64,000 bases of DNA. It comes from an uncultured Butyrivibrio sp. GTDB taxonomy: Bacteria; Bacillota; Clostridia; Lachnospirales; Lachnospiraceae. Numbering within the stretch: the stretch's first letter is position 1; each line of letters begins with the position of its first letter. The translations under genes were made by a program, and so were the position numbers. The stretch covers positions 1 through 64,000 of the forward strand of contig CAMORK010000003.1 in NCBI GenBank assembly GCA_946623755.1, in the 5' to 3' direction. A model generated the notes under the pieces. The model saw nothing but the letters and a program-made list of their open reading frames with translations, did not search any database and had not been told where the DNA came from. This document shows positions 8,380 through 15,900 of the stretch, in pieces.

Positions 8380-9579
8380 TTACACATCAAATCCTGATCT
8401 CAATATTTCAGGAAGAAGTTTGGTATAAGCAAATTTTTCATAAACTTTCTTCTGACCGTTTAAGGCAATCTGTTTTCTTTCGTCTTCGTGTTCCAGATAG
8501 TATGCTGTCTTCCGAAACAACTCCTCAGGAGTATGCGCAATTGCAAGGTCAACTCCGTCTGTGAAATACTCCTCTATTTCAGGGGATGCTGTGGTTACCA
8601 AAAAGCCACCTGCTGCCAAAACGTCCATAACTCTCAGAGAAACACCGGAGGTTATACATCTCAGGGTTATATTGAGATTGATTTTGCTTCTATGAAATAC
8701 CAGAGGCATCTTGTTTGTGTAATCTGCAATTCCCAGATTGTTTACGCCTTCTATTGGTTTTGCGTCGGGATTTGTGTAAATGACGGTATCAAAATGCTGT
8801 CCCATCCGTACAAGAATATTGCGGCGCTCATTTACAGTCACTTTTTTGCGCAAAATATCCCTCATAACATTGTCATAGTCAATCTCATATTTCCCCGTAT
8901 CTTCAAACTTGATGTACTCACGGAGCCTCTTTATATGGGCATCGGTAACTGCTTTCTCATCAGTAAAAAGGTCATGTCCATAGATTCTCTCCTGGGCCTG
9001 AATCACCAGATCCATATACTCTTTGAGTTCCGGAGGAAGGTATTTTACCTGATCGTAAAAATTAAACTCATTATCATAAAGACTTCCCAGGAAGCACACG
9101 TCATGCTGATAAACCATTCTGCCACCTGTCTCGTCATCAAGCTTTCTGCAAAATGCCGAGAGTCTCTCAGCGTTAACGCCCAGAGGAGAATAGCCTACAG
9201 TTTCTGCGCCTTTAGCCTTTAATCTGGCATACAGCAACTTATCGAATACAAACACATGGTTAACCGGATTATTTATTGTATGTGAATCCAGAGTATGATG
9301 TGGGCAATCAAAGACCCAGGATACATACGGCATTCCATATTTCTGACATACTTCAGATATGTTTGGATAATAATCAAAGCTATAAACAAGGTCGAAATAT
9401 CTTTTACCCGCTTCGTCCTTCCTATCAAAATAGGTCTTGAATTTCTGCTCTATTTCCCGTGTGAGATCAAATCCGCTAAGGTCCACCTTAATGGTCTCCA
9501 CTTCATGCCCTAGTCTTCTCATGGCATCCCGGCAGTCTTCTCCGTTAAATTCATCCCAATCGTAGTAAAGTATCCGCAT
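8380..9579 (-). CDS. CgeB-like glycosyltransferase (GT-B fold)
   Basis: Protein of 399 residues with the layout of the spore-maturation CgeB/DUF3880 group. The N-terminal Rossmann half begins MRILYYDWDEFNGEDC and contains FDLVYSFDYYP and SWVFDCPHH. The C-terminal half contains SKINLNITLRCITSGVSLR and VLAAGGFLVT, the nucleotide-sugar-binding region of GT1/GT4-like enzymes. AGGAG lies 9 bases before the ATG. It starts only 12 bases after the hipA stop, so it is probably co-transcribed with hipBA. Related enzymes near flagellin genes in other Firmicutes have been proposed to glycosylate flagellin, and that is the best guess here. It is not shown by the sequence itself. Confidence 0.82.
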   Translation of the reverse strand: MRILYYDWDEFNGEDCRDAMRRLGHEVETIKVDLSGFDLTREIEQKFKTYFDRKDEAGKRYFDLVYSFDYYPNISEVCQKYGMPYVSWVFDCPHHTLDSHTINNPVNHVFVFDKLLYARLKAKGAETVGYSPLGVNAERLSAFCRKLDDETGGRMVYQHDVCFLGSLYDNEFNFYDQVKYLPPELKEYMDLVIQAQERIYGHDLFTDEKAVTDAHIKRLREYIKFEDTGKYEIDYDNVMRDILRKKVTVNERRNILVRMGQHFDTVIYTNPDAKPIEGVNNLGIADYTNKMPLVFHRSKINLNITLRCITSGVSLRVMDVLAAGGFLVTTASPEIEEYFTDGVDLAIAHTPEELFRKTAYYLEHEDERKQIALNGQKKVYEKFAYTKLLPEILRSGFDV

Positions 9580-9591
9580 ACGTTAGTGCTC

Positions 9592-10869
9592 CTATATAAA
9601 GACTTTCTTTCTGCTCATCAGTATTTTATCTGCCATGTTTTCTGCACCTTTAAATCCCAGATCCGACAGCTCTTTTGCCGAAGCACGCAGTGAACTTTCA
9701 AAGTGGTTCAGTATCTTGTCAAATCTGTCCATAGCAATCTTCTCGCCAAGACCGACTGATGATGCAAGCTCGCGGAAGGAGGATTCGGAAATATCATTTA
9801 TATCTGTCTTGCCTCCTATATTGAAGGACATTTTTCGTGTGCTATTCTCATATACTGTTGTGCATATTATGTCATAGGCAGGTGCCAGCCTGATTTCTTT
9901 CAAATTAATGCCACGCAAAAGGGAATAGTTCTTTATATGGCCGTCGTTGTTCCCCAAAATATAGCTAAATGCAATACGATTCCACAACGCGACCATATCT
10001 GCAAGGGGATCTGCGCTGTGTCGTCTTAACACATCAAACATACCTATTGCATACTCTGCACCTTCCGGTTCATACTTATTGGCGGAAGGGATCCCCATTG
10101 CCTGCGCAAAGTCTTCCTGGTGCAGCCTGAATGGACGTTCAAGGCCGTTCACTTTCTTTGAATCAGAATTTATCAGTCTGTCATAACGCTTCGTAGCAAA
10201 AAGCACCTCTGAATCATTACCGTTACCGGTGTTTATGATAAAGCTCTCAGCCGTGTTTAATCCACATTTTGCAGCGGTCAACATAGACAGCTGCTCATTT
10301 GTGACAATTCCTTCAAGCCTTACATGGCTCTGTTTGACTATATGTGTGCTGGGAGCAAGACCACGAGGAAGATACCATTTTCCTTCCGCCGAATCATAAT
10401 AAAGCCCAACTTTTCCTGATGCTCCAGCAAGAGACAGATGAGTCCCCGTAACTATTTCGGTGGATTTTGTTGCACCCTCTGCTGCCAGCCGGCGGATCTG
10501 ATCCTCACCGACTTCATCGTAGCTCTCGTCATCCTTTTCACCCTCAACGGATATCCTTATGGCGCCAAGGCATTCTTTTCCCAATCCGTGGAGAATCGAA
10601 AGATAATCATTCTCAGCAAAGTGGAGCCACTGAGCCACAGACCTTCTGGTAAAGCCTTCCGGCAGAAGACCGTCGAAAAAAGTTTTAGTCTGTTCAGGAG
10701 TAAATGGCTCTTTTTGCAATGGAAGACTCACAGATATTGAAACCGGATCATCGCTGTTTAGATATTTATCATCATAAGCAAAGCTTGCATCGCTGACATC
10801 AGTTCCGAATATACTTCCGACTCTGATCTGGTCTCCATTTCTTTCAATTGATACAATATACTCTCTCAT
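9592..10869 (-). CDS. hipA: HipA-type serine/threonine kinase toxin
   Basis: Toxin of a type II HipBA module. In E. coli HipA phosphorylates glutamyl-tRNA synthetase and induces dormancy. About 425 residues, close to E. coli HipA (440). The N-terminal subdomain includes FFDGLLPEGFTRRSVAQ. LSLAGASGKVGLY near residue 150 matches the regulatory serine loop. GNNDGHIKNYS near residue 308 supplies the catalytic Asp and Asn, and APAYDII near 330 the metal-binding Asp, so the kinase looks intact. Two adjacent ATGs overlap the hipB stop. The second (10869) is preferred because AGGGG is 6 bases before it, against 3 for the first. It is coupled to hipB upstream and to the CgeB-like gene downstream. Confidence 0.9.
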   Translation of the reverse strand: MREYIVSIERNGDQIRVGSIFGTDVSDASFAYDDKYLNSDDPVSISVSLPLQKEPFTPEQTKTFFDGLLPEGFTRRSVAQWLHFAENDYLSILHGLGKECLGAIRISVEGEKDDESYDEVGEDQIRRLAAEGATKSTEIVTGTHLSLAGASGKVGLYYDSAEGKWYLPRGLAPSTHIVKQSHVRLEGIVTNEQLSMLTAAKCGLNTAESFIINTGNGNDSEVLFATKRYDRLINSDSKKVNGLERPFRLHQEDFAQAMGIPSANKYEPEGAEYAIGMFDVLRRHSADPLADMVALWNRIAFSYILGNNDGHIKNYSLLRGINLKEIRLAPAYDIICTTVYENSTRKMSFNIGGKTDINDISESSFRELASSVGLGEKIAMDRFDKILNHFESSLRASAKELSDLGFKGAENMADKILMSRKKVFI

Positions 10870-11084
10870 CATTGTCCCCTGACATCCAGCTTGACATCCA
10901 GTCCCAGCAAATTGGCGTACTTTATTGCCTTTCCTATCTCGGCTGTGGGTTTCCCATTTTCCAGATCTGAAATAAAACTCACGCTAAATCCGGTAAATTC
11001 CGAGATGTACGCCTGGGTGTATCCCAGCTCTTTTCTGCGTTTCTTTAGTTCTTTTCCAAAATCCTTGCTGTCGTTGGTTACCAT
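10869..11084 (-). CDS. hipB: HipB-type HTH antitoxin
   Basis: XRE/Cro-type DNA-binding protein of 71 residues. The helix-turn-helix covers KRRKELGYTQAYISEFTGFS and then SFISDLENGKPTAEIGKAIKYA. It should neutralise HipA and repress the hipBA promoter. Its stop overlaps the hipA start, the usual coupling of antitoxin and toxin. A -10 box (TATAAT) lies 22 bases ahead of the start. Next to it is AGCCGTTCGAACAA, whose centre GTTCGAAC is a perfect palindrome and a likely operator half of the same type as the long inverted repeat at 11151-11201. Confidence 0.9.
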   Translation of the reverse strand: MVTNDSKDFGKELKKRRKELGYTQAYISEFTGFSVSFISDLENGKPTAEIGKAIKYANLLGLDVKLDVRGQ

Positions 11085-11105
11085 TTTTATAATCTCTTCC
11101 GTAGT

Positions 11106-11125
11106 ATTATAAGCCGTTCGAACAA
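11106..11125 (-). promoter_or_regulatory. hipBA -10 box with palindromic operator
   Basis: Minus-strand TATAAT at 11106-11111 is immediately preceded by a copy of the AGCCG...CGAAC motif (11112-11125) with the 8-base palindrome GTTCGAAC in the would-be spacer. No good -35 hexamer sits at 17 bases, which would suit a repressed promoter. HipB is the likely ligand. Confidence 0.5.
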
Positions 11126-11150
11126 ATTTGCAGTGACAATAAAGAAAATA

Positions 11151-11201
11151 AGCCGAACGAACAATATTACATATTTTTATTATAATATTGTTCGTTCGGC
11201 T
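11151..11201. repeat. 19-bp perfect inverted repeat between hipB and ATPase
   Basis: AGCCGAACGAACAATATTA (11151-11169) is repeated exactly in inverse at 11183-11201 around a 13-base AT-rich loop. On the minus strand it is followed by TTATTTTCTTT and lies 26 bases after the ATPase stop, so it can act as that gene's terminator. Its arms share AGCCG..CGAAC with the motif overlapping the hipBA -10 box, so it may also be a remote HipB operator. Confidence 0.75.
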
Positions 11202-11227
11202 AAATCAAATCAACTATCTTTTAATTC

Positions 11228-12655
11228 TTATCTCACCTTCTCAAACAGATCATCCATCGTTATCACCGCCTGAATATTGCCCGAATAACTATTATCCACC
11301 AGTCCATATGTGGTAACCAATGTAGGATGAATTGCATATTTTGTCTTCGTGCATATCTTCAAATCATTTATCTTGTTCCGAATGCTTCTGTCCACTTTAT
11401 CTGTCACAGTATACTCCGCCGAAGAATACTTCATCTCGCATAGATTGATTACCTGGTCCTTCCTTACAATAAGAAGGTCTATCTGTGAACCAAACACTCC
11501 GTTATCGGGATCTGCCTTACAATACCAGGAATTAACTTCTGTATATACTCCGGAAATTCCAAGGCGCTGCTTGATCTGAGGAACATGGTCGAGGCACACT
11601 CTCTCAAACGCAAGCCCCATCCATGAATTAATTGCAGGAGTATTTATCTGATTGCTCCAGAAATGTTCATCTGTAGGTTCAGCTGCAAGGAATCTGTAAT
11701 AGAACAGTGTAAAGCAGTCTATAAGCTGATATACTGCATTTTTCTTTTTCATTCCGAAGGCATTATATTTTCTGATAAAGCCACAGCTTTCCAACTCTTC
11801 AAGTTTGGTTGAAAGATCACCTGAATTAGTAATTCCGGAAAACTCGATGATTTCTTCCCTCGTCATGCCAACTTTCTTGGTAGACAATGTATCAATGATT
11901 GTCAGATACACCTCAGGGTTTCTGAATATTGACGCATATAAATACTTAAATTCATCCCTTAGCGGCGCTTCGGACGAAAAGAGGATTTCATCTATGTTTT
12001 GCGACAACGAGAGCCCTTTCTTAAGGAAAGTCCAATAAAAAGGTATTCCTCCAAATATCATGTAGTATTGAAGAATCTGTTCCCTTGTCAGCGACAGTTC
12101 TTTAAATCTGACCATCTCTTCACACTCTGACAGTGTAAAGGGTTTAAGACTGATTTGTTCTGTGAGCCTGTTGTATAGCCCGCCTTTATTATGAATAACT
12201 TTAGAGATCATCCAGGAGGTCGCTGACGTGCATACGATCAGTATGATATCTTTCCGAACCGAGGCAAACCCATTCCAAAAGCTTTCCAGTGCCGGTATAA
12301 GGTCACATTTTGGTGTGTCCATCCAGGATAATTCATCTATAAAGATGACTTTCTTTTTTTCTGAAGAATCTCTGATTAAATCTTTAAGATCCTCAAACGC
12401 TTCAAGCCAATTCTGTGGCTTTTTCTTTGGCTCTTTTCCATTGGCGTTTTTTATCGACGCTTCAAATTCGAACAGTTGCGCCTCCAAGCCGCCTTCTGCC
12501 ATGCCTGCATGATGAAATGCAAATCTGTAATCAAAGGCTTCTGAAATCAGGTAAGTCTTACCCACTCGTCTCCTGCCGTATACAGCTATAAAATGAGACT
12601 TATCGTCCTGCAATGCATCTTTTAGAAGTTGGATTTCTTTTATTCTTCCTATCAT
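11228..12655 (-). CDS. AAA ATPase with DUF234 nuclease-like tail
   Basis: Protein of 475 residues of the archaeal-type ATPase_2/DUF234 group. The P-loop YGRRRVGKTY is at residues 26-35, and Walker B IFIDELSWMD at 105-114 has the family-typical tryptophan. A winged-helix region follows around residues 270-320 (MTREEIIEFSGITNSGDLSTKLEELE). The C-terminal domain has SWYCKADPD and GSQIDLLIV...CEMKYSS near residues 370-415, a PD-(D/E)XK-like site. The family is widespread and functionally unassigned. Ideas range from mobile-element maintenance to regulation. The SD is weak. Upstream it has three copies of a 14-base repeat, and downstream a long inverted repeat. It resembles the ATPase at 6466-8286 in fold only. 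Confidence 0.85.
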   Translation of the reverse strand: MIGRIKEIQLLKDALQDDKSHFIAVYGRRRVGKTYLISEAFDYRFAFHHAGMAEGGLEAQLFEFEASIKNANGKEPKKKPQNWLEAFEDLKDLIRDSSEKKKVIFIDELSWMDTPKCDLIPALESFWNGFASVRKDIILIVCTSATSWMISKVIHNKGGLYNRLTEQISLKPFTLSECEEMVRFKELSLTREQILQYYMIFGGIPFYWTFLKKGLSLSQNIDEILFSSEAPLRDEFKYLYASIFRNPEVYLTIIDTLSTKKVGMTREEIIEFSGITNSGDLSTKLEELESCGFIRKYNAFGMKKKNAVYQLIDCFTLFYYRFLAAEPTDEHFWSNQINTPAINSWMGLAFERVCLDHVPQIKQRLGISGVYTEVNSWYCKADPDNGVFGSQIDLLIVRKDQVINLCEMKYSSAEYTVTDKVDRSIRNKINDLKICTKTKYAIHPTLVTTYGLVDNSYSGNIQAVITMDDLFEKVR

Positions 12656-12700
12656 TATAATTTTACCTATTTTCTTCTTAATCTATTCAAAATCATTACT

Positions 12701-12797
12701 TTAAGTAGATTATAGGATATTTTTAGTGGCCATTCAAGTTTTATTGTGTTTATAATCTACTTAATCTTCATTATTTTTAAAGATTAAGTAGATTATA
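12701..12797. repeat. Three TTAAGTAGATTATA repeats ahead of DUF234 ATPase
   Basis: The 14-mer TTAAGTAGATTATA occurs at 12701-12714 and 12784-12797 and inverted at 12751-12764. The last two extend to an 18-base perfect inverted repeat (12751-12768 / 12780-12797) around 11 bases. The array begins 46 bases ahead of the ATPase start and fills the space up to the csrA terminator. It looks like an operator array for the ATPase gene. Confidence 0.7.
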
Positions 12798-12804
12798 GTC
12801 AAAA

Positions 12805-12836
12805 AATCGCTTCGCACCCTAAGGTGCAAAGCGATT
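12805..12836 (-). terminator. Terminator after csrA
   Basis: A 14-position stem with one mismatch (AATCGCTTCGCACC / GGTGCAAAGCGATT) and a CTAA loop lies 28 bases after the csrA stop. The minus strand continues with TTTTTTGAC. It ends the flgL-fliW-csrA unit. Confidence 0.92.
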
Positions 12837-12864
12837 CTTAACTTTCTTCATCCAATTTAAATTA

Positions 12865-13080
12865 TTACAGCAGCTTCTTCAAAGCCTCAAGTCCTGCCAC
12901 ATCAGTAGCTTCCTTGTTCTCATTCTGAATCTGGATATAAACTTCTTTCCTGTAGATCGGAATCTCCTTAGGCGCTGAGATGCCGAGCTTGATCTGGTCT
13001 CCCCTAATGTCCAGAACAGTGATCTCTATGTTATTGTTGATTATGATCGCCTCGTTCTTTTTTCTTGATAATGCTAACAT
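12865..13080 (-). CDS. csrA: Carbon storage regulator CsrA
   Basis: Dimeric RNA-binding translational regulator of 71 residues that binds GGA motifs in mRNA leaders. In Firmicutes with FliW its main known target is the flagellin mRNA. Visible features are the MLALSRKKNEAI strand with the RNA-contacting Leu and Arg, IKLGISAPKEI and PIYRKEVYIQI with the second RNA-binding Arg. The C-terminal extension DVAGLEALKKLL is longer than in E. coli CsrA (61 residues). A good SD lies upstream, and fliW precedes it by 18 bases. A likely target hairpin is seen in the leader of the first flagellin in this window. Confidence 0.97.
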   Translation of the reverse strand: MLALSRKKNEAIIINNNIEITVLDIRGDQIKLGISAPKEIPIYRKEVYIQIQNENKEATDVAGLEALKKLL

Positions 13081-13098
13081 AGTCTCTCCCTCCGTGGT

Positions 13099-13563
13099 TT
13101 ATGAATCAGCTTCTTTATTCTTCTTAAGGATATCATAAATAGGGAACTTAACAGGATAGTTATCGTTCTCAACGATAGCCTGTGTACCCTTCATATCCTT
13201 AACGTTGATGACAAAGGGGCCCATGAGGTTGACTGTCATCTTAGCAAGGTCATGAGGAACTGTAACTGTTACAAGTACAAGGATATCATCATCACTCAGA
13301 TCCCCAACCTCCTCGATCTTGGATCTGTCGATCTCAGGACTGTAATCCGGGCACACTACAAGAGGATCCATTACAGGCATTGCAAAGCCGGGCTCCTCAA
13401 TTGACTGCAGCCATTTGATGGTATTGCCGCCATCCTTGTCTTCTCCGTCGTGCATCAGTGTAAATTTCTTTAAATCAGGAAAGCCGATTATACCGTTTGG
13501 AAAACTGATAATCTTGCTGTCTTCAATCTCTACTTCGCCAAAAATTCTTGTTGTGAGTTTCAT
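13099..13563 (-). CDS. fliW: Flagellar assembly factor FliW
   Basis: Protein of 154 residues, standard for FliW. It binds CsrA non-competitively and is itself sequestered by flagellin, so flagellin translation follows secretion. Family features are the N-terminal GEVEIEDSKIISFPNGIIGF segment, IEEPGFAMPVMDPLVV in the middle and the C-terminal VMNLMGP-like region (here VNLMGPFVINV). It is placed directly before csrA and 85 bases after flgL. The SD GGAGG precedes the start at 13563. Confidence 0.97.
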   Translation of the reverse strand: MKLTTRIFGEVEIEDSKIISFPNGIIGFPDLKKFTLMHDGEDKDGGNTIKWLQSIEEPGFAMPVMDPLVVCPDYSPEIDRSKIEEVGDLSDDDILVLVTVTVPHDLAKMTVNLMGPFVINVKDMKGTQAIVENDNYPVKFPIYDILKKNKEADS

Positions 13564-13648
13564 GCTGTAACCTCCGTGTGAAATGGATTAGTGCTACACA
13601 TTAATTATAAACGTTATTTCGTGCAATTGCCATAATTTTATGAACAAT

Positions 13649-15730
13649 TTAGATGTAATTCATTAAAGATGTCTGAGAAATCTTTCCTGTTGCCATCAAA
13701 CTCGCCTCATATGTAACCTGCGCTGTAGTAAGCTTTGTAGCTGCCTCGGCTATATCAATATCCTCGTTCTCTGACTGAAGAGTCTTGAAGGTTGTGGTCT
13801 GAGTCATCAGTCTTGAACTTATAAGGTCGAGTCTCTTTGATCTTGTACCGTTGTCTGTAACTGCGATGTTTGCTGTATCAAGAGCCTTCTGCATTGATGT
13901 GATCTTGTGCTCAAACTCTTTCTGGATATTTTCTCTCAGATAATCGTAGGCCTTTGTTGCTGAGTCTATCTCATTTTGTATCTTTGCCTTCTTGGCCTCA
14001 TCACTGGTACTGCCAAGCTTATTCTTAAGAGTCTTTATTGTTGTATCAACCTGCTTAAGCTCATTCAGAATATTGTTAAGGTCGCTTATATCTCTTTTGA
14101 CACTTGTTGTGAAAACCGCATCGGCTGTAGTATTGACCACGACTGACTGTGCAAACCCGACATCATAAGCTATATCGTGAGGAGCTGTACCTTTGTTATA
14201 AAGAATGGTCTTCTTGTTTTCATTGGTATAGGTGCAGGCAAAAAGGTTTTGAGGTCTGATATCTCCTGTTGTCCACTCTTTCTTGTCATATACCATATCG
14301 ATGCTGTTTGCATTGATGATTTCGGGAAGAGTCGACAGCTTTTCACTGAGTTCTTTGTTCAAGAGGACCTCGCCGGTTGCTGCATTGAGATATGCATAAG
14401 GTCCTGTTTCATTTGAATAGATGTCCTCGTAAGCTGCGTCTATCTCATCTTCTGAGCTTGTACCATAAATTATATGTTCAGGCTTGATCTCAAGGCTGGT
14501 CTCCATATAGGATGAATGAACACTTCCGTTACCTGTGATCTGTACAACCTCATTGCTGAAGGTCCCGTCACCGTTATCTGTAGGAGTTGCATTCTTAAGC
14601 GTAATGGTACCATCGCTGTTCACGGTTGCCTGATACCCGCCATCAAGGTTGATAGTATATGTCTGATCAACAGCAGGAAGAACAGGAACATCCACTGTTA
14701 CTCTGCCTGCATCAGTTGTATAGGTAACTGTCGTAACATCTTTTGACTCTACAGCAGTTATCGCGGAATCTACATTTGAAGAAGCATCAGGGTTATAGAC
14801 GCCATCCGAACTGAGGGCGATCTGATAAGTATCTCCGCTTACAGAGTCAACTCCCTGGATCATGTATGTTCCATCACCCTGAAGCTGGGCATTATATGTA
14901 ATACCATCGCTTACGATCTCATAACTCGATCCACTTGAATTTACAGGGATAGATGCGTAATGTGTAACACCTTCCAAAGTCTTAAAGGTGAGGTTTATTG
15001 CTTCCATGGTGCTTGCAACGGTGCTGGTAGCAGGCTGCTTAAGCTCCTCTCTGAATTTAAGGGTAGCACTCTTTCCATCATCTTTAACATAGTCCAGGTT
15101 ATCATAAGAAAGTCTTAATCTTCCTACACTTCTTTCAACTATCTCATGCTGCATAGTAGCTGCGGTAGAATCGTCGAGAATAGTGGAAGAATCCAGTTTA
15201 TACTTGCCGATGATCCTGGTGGATTCCCCGATGTTTCCTGCGTTGAATTCATCATTAATATCTGTATAGGCCGAAGTTGTAGTCCTGTCGAAGGAAAGGG
15301 GAGTATCCGTTCTATAGCCTGTAAACACGTATCTTCCGGCATAGTCCATGTTACCGGTTGAATAATATTCTTTTGCCAGAGCATCCATCTGTGTGACGAT
15401 CGTTGACAGATCATCCAGAGTCAGATCCATATTTGCGCCTTTTGTTGCCTGCTTAACGCAGTCAGTAAGAACATTCGTAACTGTAGAGAGCGCATCAGCA
15501 GTAACCTGCAGCCAGCTCTCAGCGTCTTTTGCATTCTTCTCATAGTACTGGGAGAGCTGTGTAACGTTGCTGCGAAGCCTCAGGGCACGTATTGCGATGA
15601 CGGGATCATCTGAAGGACGGGTAATTTTTTTACCCGTACTCATCATTGTGTTGAGCTGATCCTCAGACACCTTGTTGTTATTTATATTGTAAAGGGAATT
15701 GTTCTGCATGATTCTGTTGGTAATGCGCAT
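13649..15730 (-). CDS. flgL: Hook-filament junction protein FlgL, enlarged
   Basis: Second hook-filament junction protein (HAP3). The conserved ends are clear: MRITNRIMQNNSLYNINNNK and TGKKITRPSDDPVIAIRALR in the N-terminal D0/D1, and LQSENEDIDIAEAATKLTTA with QVTYEASLMATGKISQTSL at the C-terminus. At 693 residues it is more than twice the usual ~300. The extra length is a strand-rich, threonine- and aspartate-rich middle from about residue 190 to 540, which should form a large surface-exposed variable domain. A coiled stretch (LNNILNELKQVDTTIKTLKNK) leads back into the D1 helices. GGAGG precedes the ATG. It appears to start a separate transcript after the flgK terminator and continues into fliW and csrA. 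Confidence 0.93.
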   Translation of the reverse strand: MRITNRIMQNNSLYNINNNKVSEDQLNTMMSTGKKITRPSDDPVIAIRALRLRSNVTQLSQYYEKNAKDAESWLQVTADALSTVTNVLTDCVKQATKGANMDLTLDDLSTIVTQMDALAKEYYSTGNMDYAGRYVFTGYRTDTPLSFDRTTTSAYTDINDEFNAGNIGESTRIIGKYKLDSSTILDDSTAATMQHEIVERSVGRLRLSYDNLDYVKDDGKSATLKFREELKQPATSTVASTMEAINLTFKTLEGVTHYASIPVNSSGSSYEIVSDGITYNAQLQGDGTYMIQGVDSVSGDTYQIALSSDGVYNPDASSNVDSAITAVESKDVTTVTYTTDAGRVTVDVPVLPAVDQTYTINLDGGYQATVNSDGTITLKNATPTDNGDGTFSNEVVQITGNGSVHSSYMETSLEIKPEHIIYGTSSEDEIDAAYEDIYSNETGPYAYLNAATGEVLLNKELSEKLSTLPEIINANSIDMVYDKKEWTTGDIRPQNLFACTYTNENKKTILYNKGTAPHDIAYDVGFAQSVVVNTTADAVFTTSVKRDISDLNNILNELKQVDTTIKTLKNKLGSTSDEAKKAKIQNEIDSATKAYDYLRENIQKEFEHKITSMQKALDTANIAVTDNGTRSKRLDLISSRLMTQTTTFKTLQSENEDIDIAEAATKLTTAQVTYEASLMATGKISQTSLMNYI

Positions 15731-15808
15731 AGTTATCCTCCGAATGTAGACAATCCTTTGTCCCTGAAAATAAGCGCATCCATGCAGACCATATGATTTT
15801 CACTACGT

Positions 15809-15836
15809 ATATCGACAGTTAAGGCCAATAACTTAA
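15809..15836 (-). promoter_or_regulatory. Sigma-28-like promoter of flgL-fliW-csrA
   Basis: Minus-strand TTAAGTTA (15829-15836), a 12-base spacer and GTCGATAT (15809-15816). The boxes resemble the other late promoters but the spacer is one base longer, so it may be weaker. It sits between the flgK terminator and flgL. Confidence 0.6.
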
Positions 15837-15852
15837 GGATGTTGTGAAAAAA

Positions 15853-15889
15853 AATGAGCCCCAGGGACACTCCCTCCCTGGGGTTCATT
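15853..15889 (-). terminator. Terminator after second flgK
   Basis: A 15-position stem (AATGAGCCCCAGGGA / TCCCTGGGGTTCATT, one G-T pair) with a 7-base loop lies 11 bases after the flgK stop. The minus strand continues with a run of T. It separates flgM-flgN-flgK-flgK from flgL. Confidence 0.92.
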
Positions 15890-15900
15890 TACTCATCAAA

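Noticed and set aside
8488..9222. Plus-strand open frame of 244 codons opposite the CgeB-like gene
   Set aside because: Long, but no recognisable family and rich in Cys and His as antisense shadows are. The minus-strand gene has clear domain motifs and an SD.
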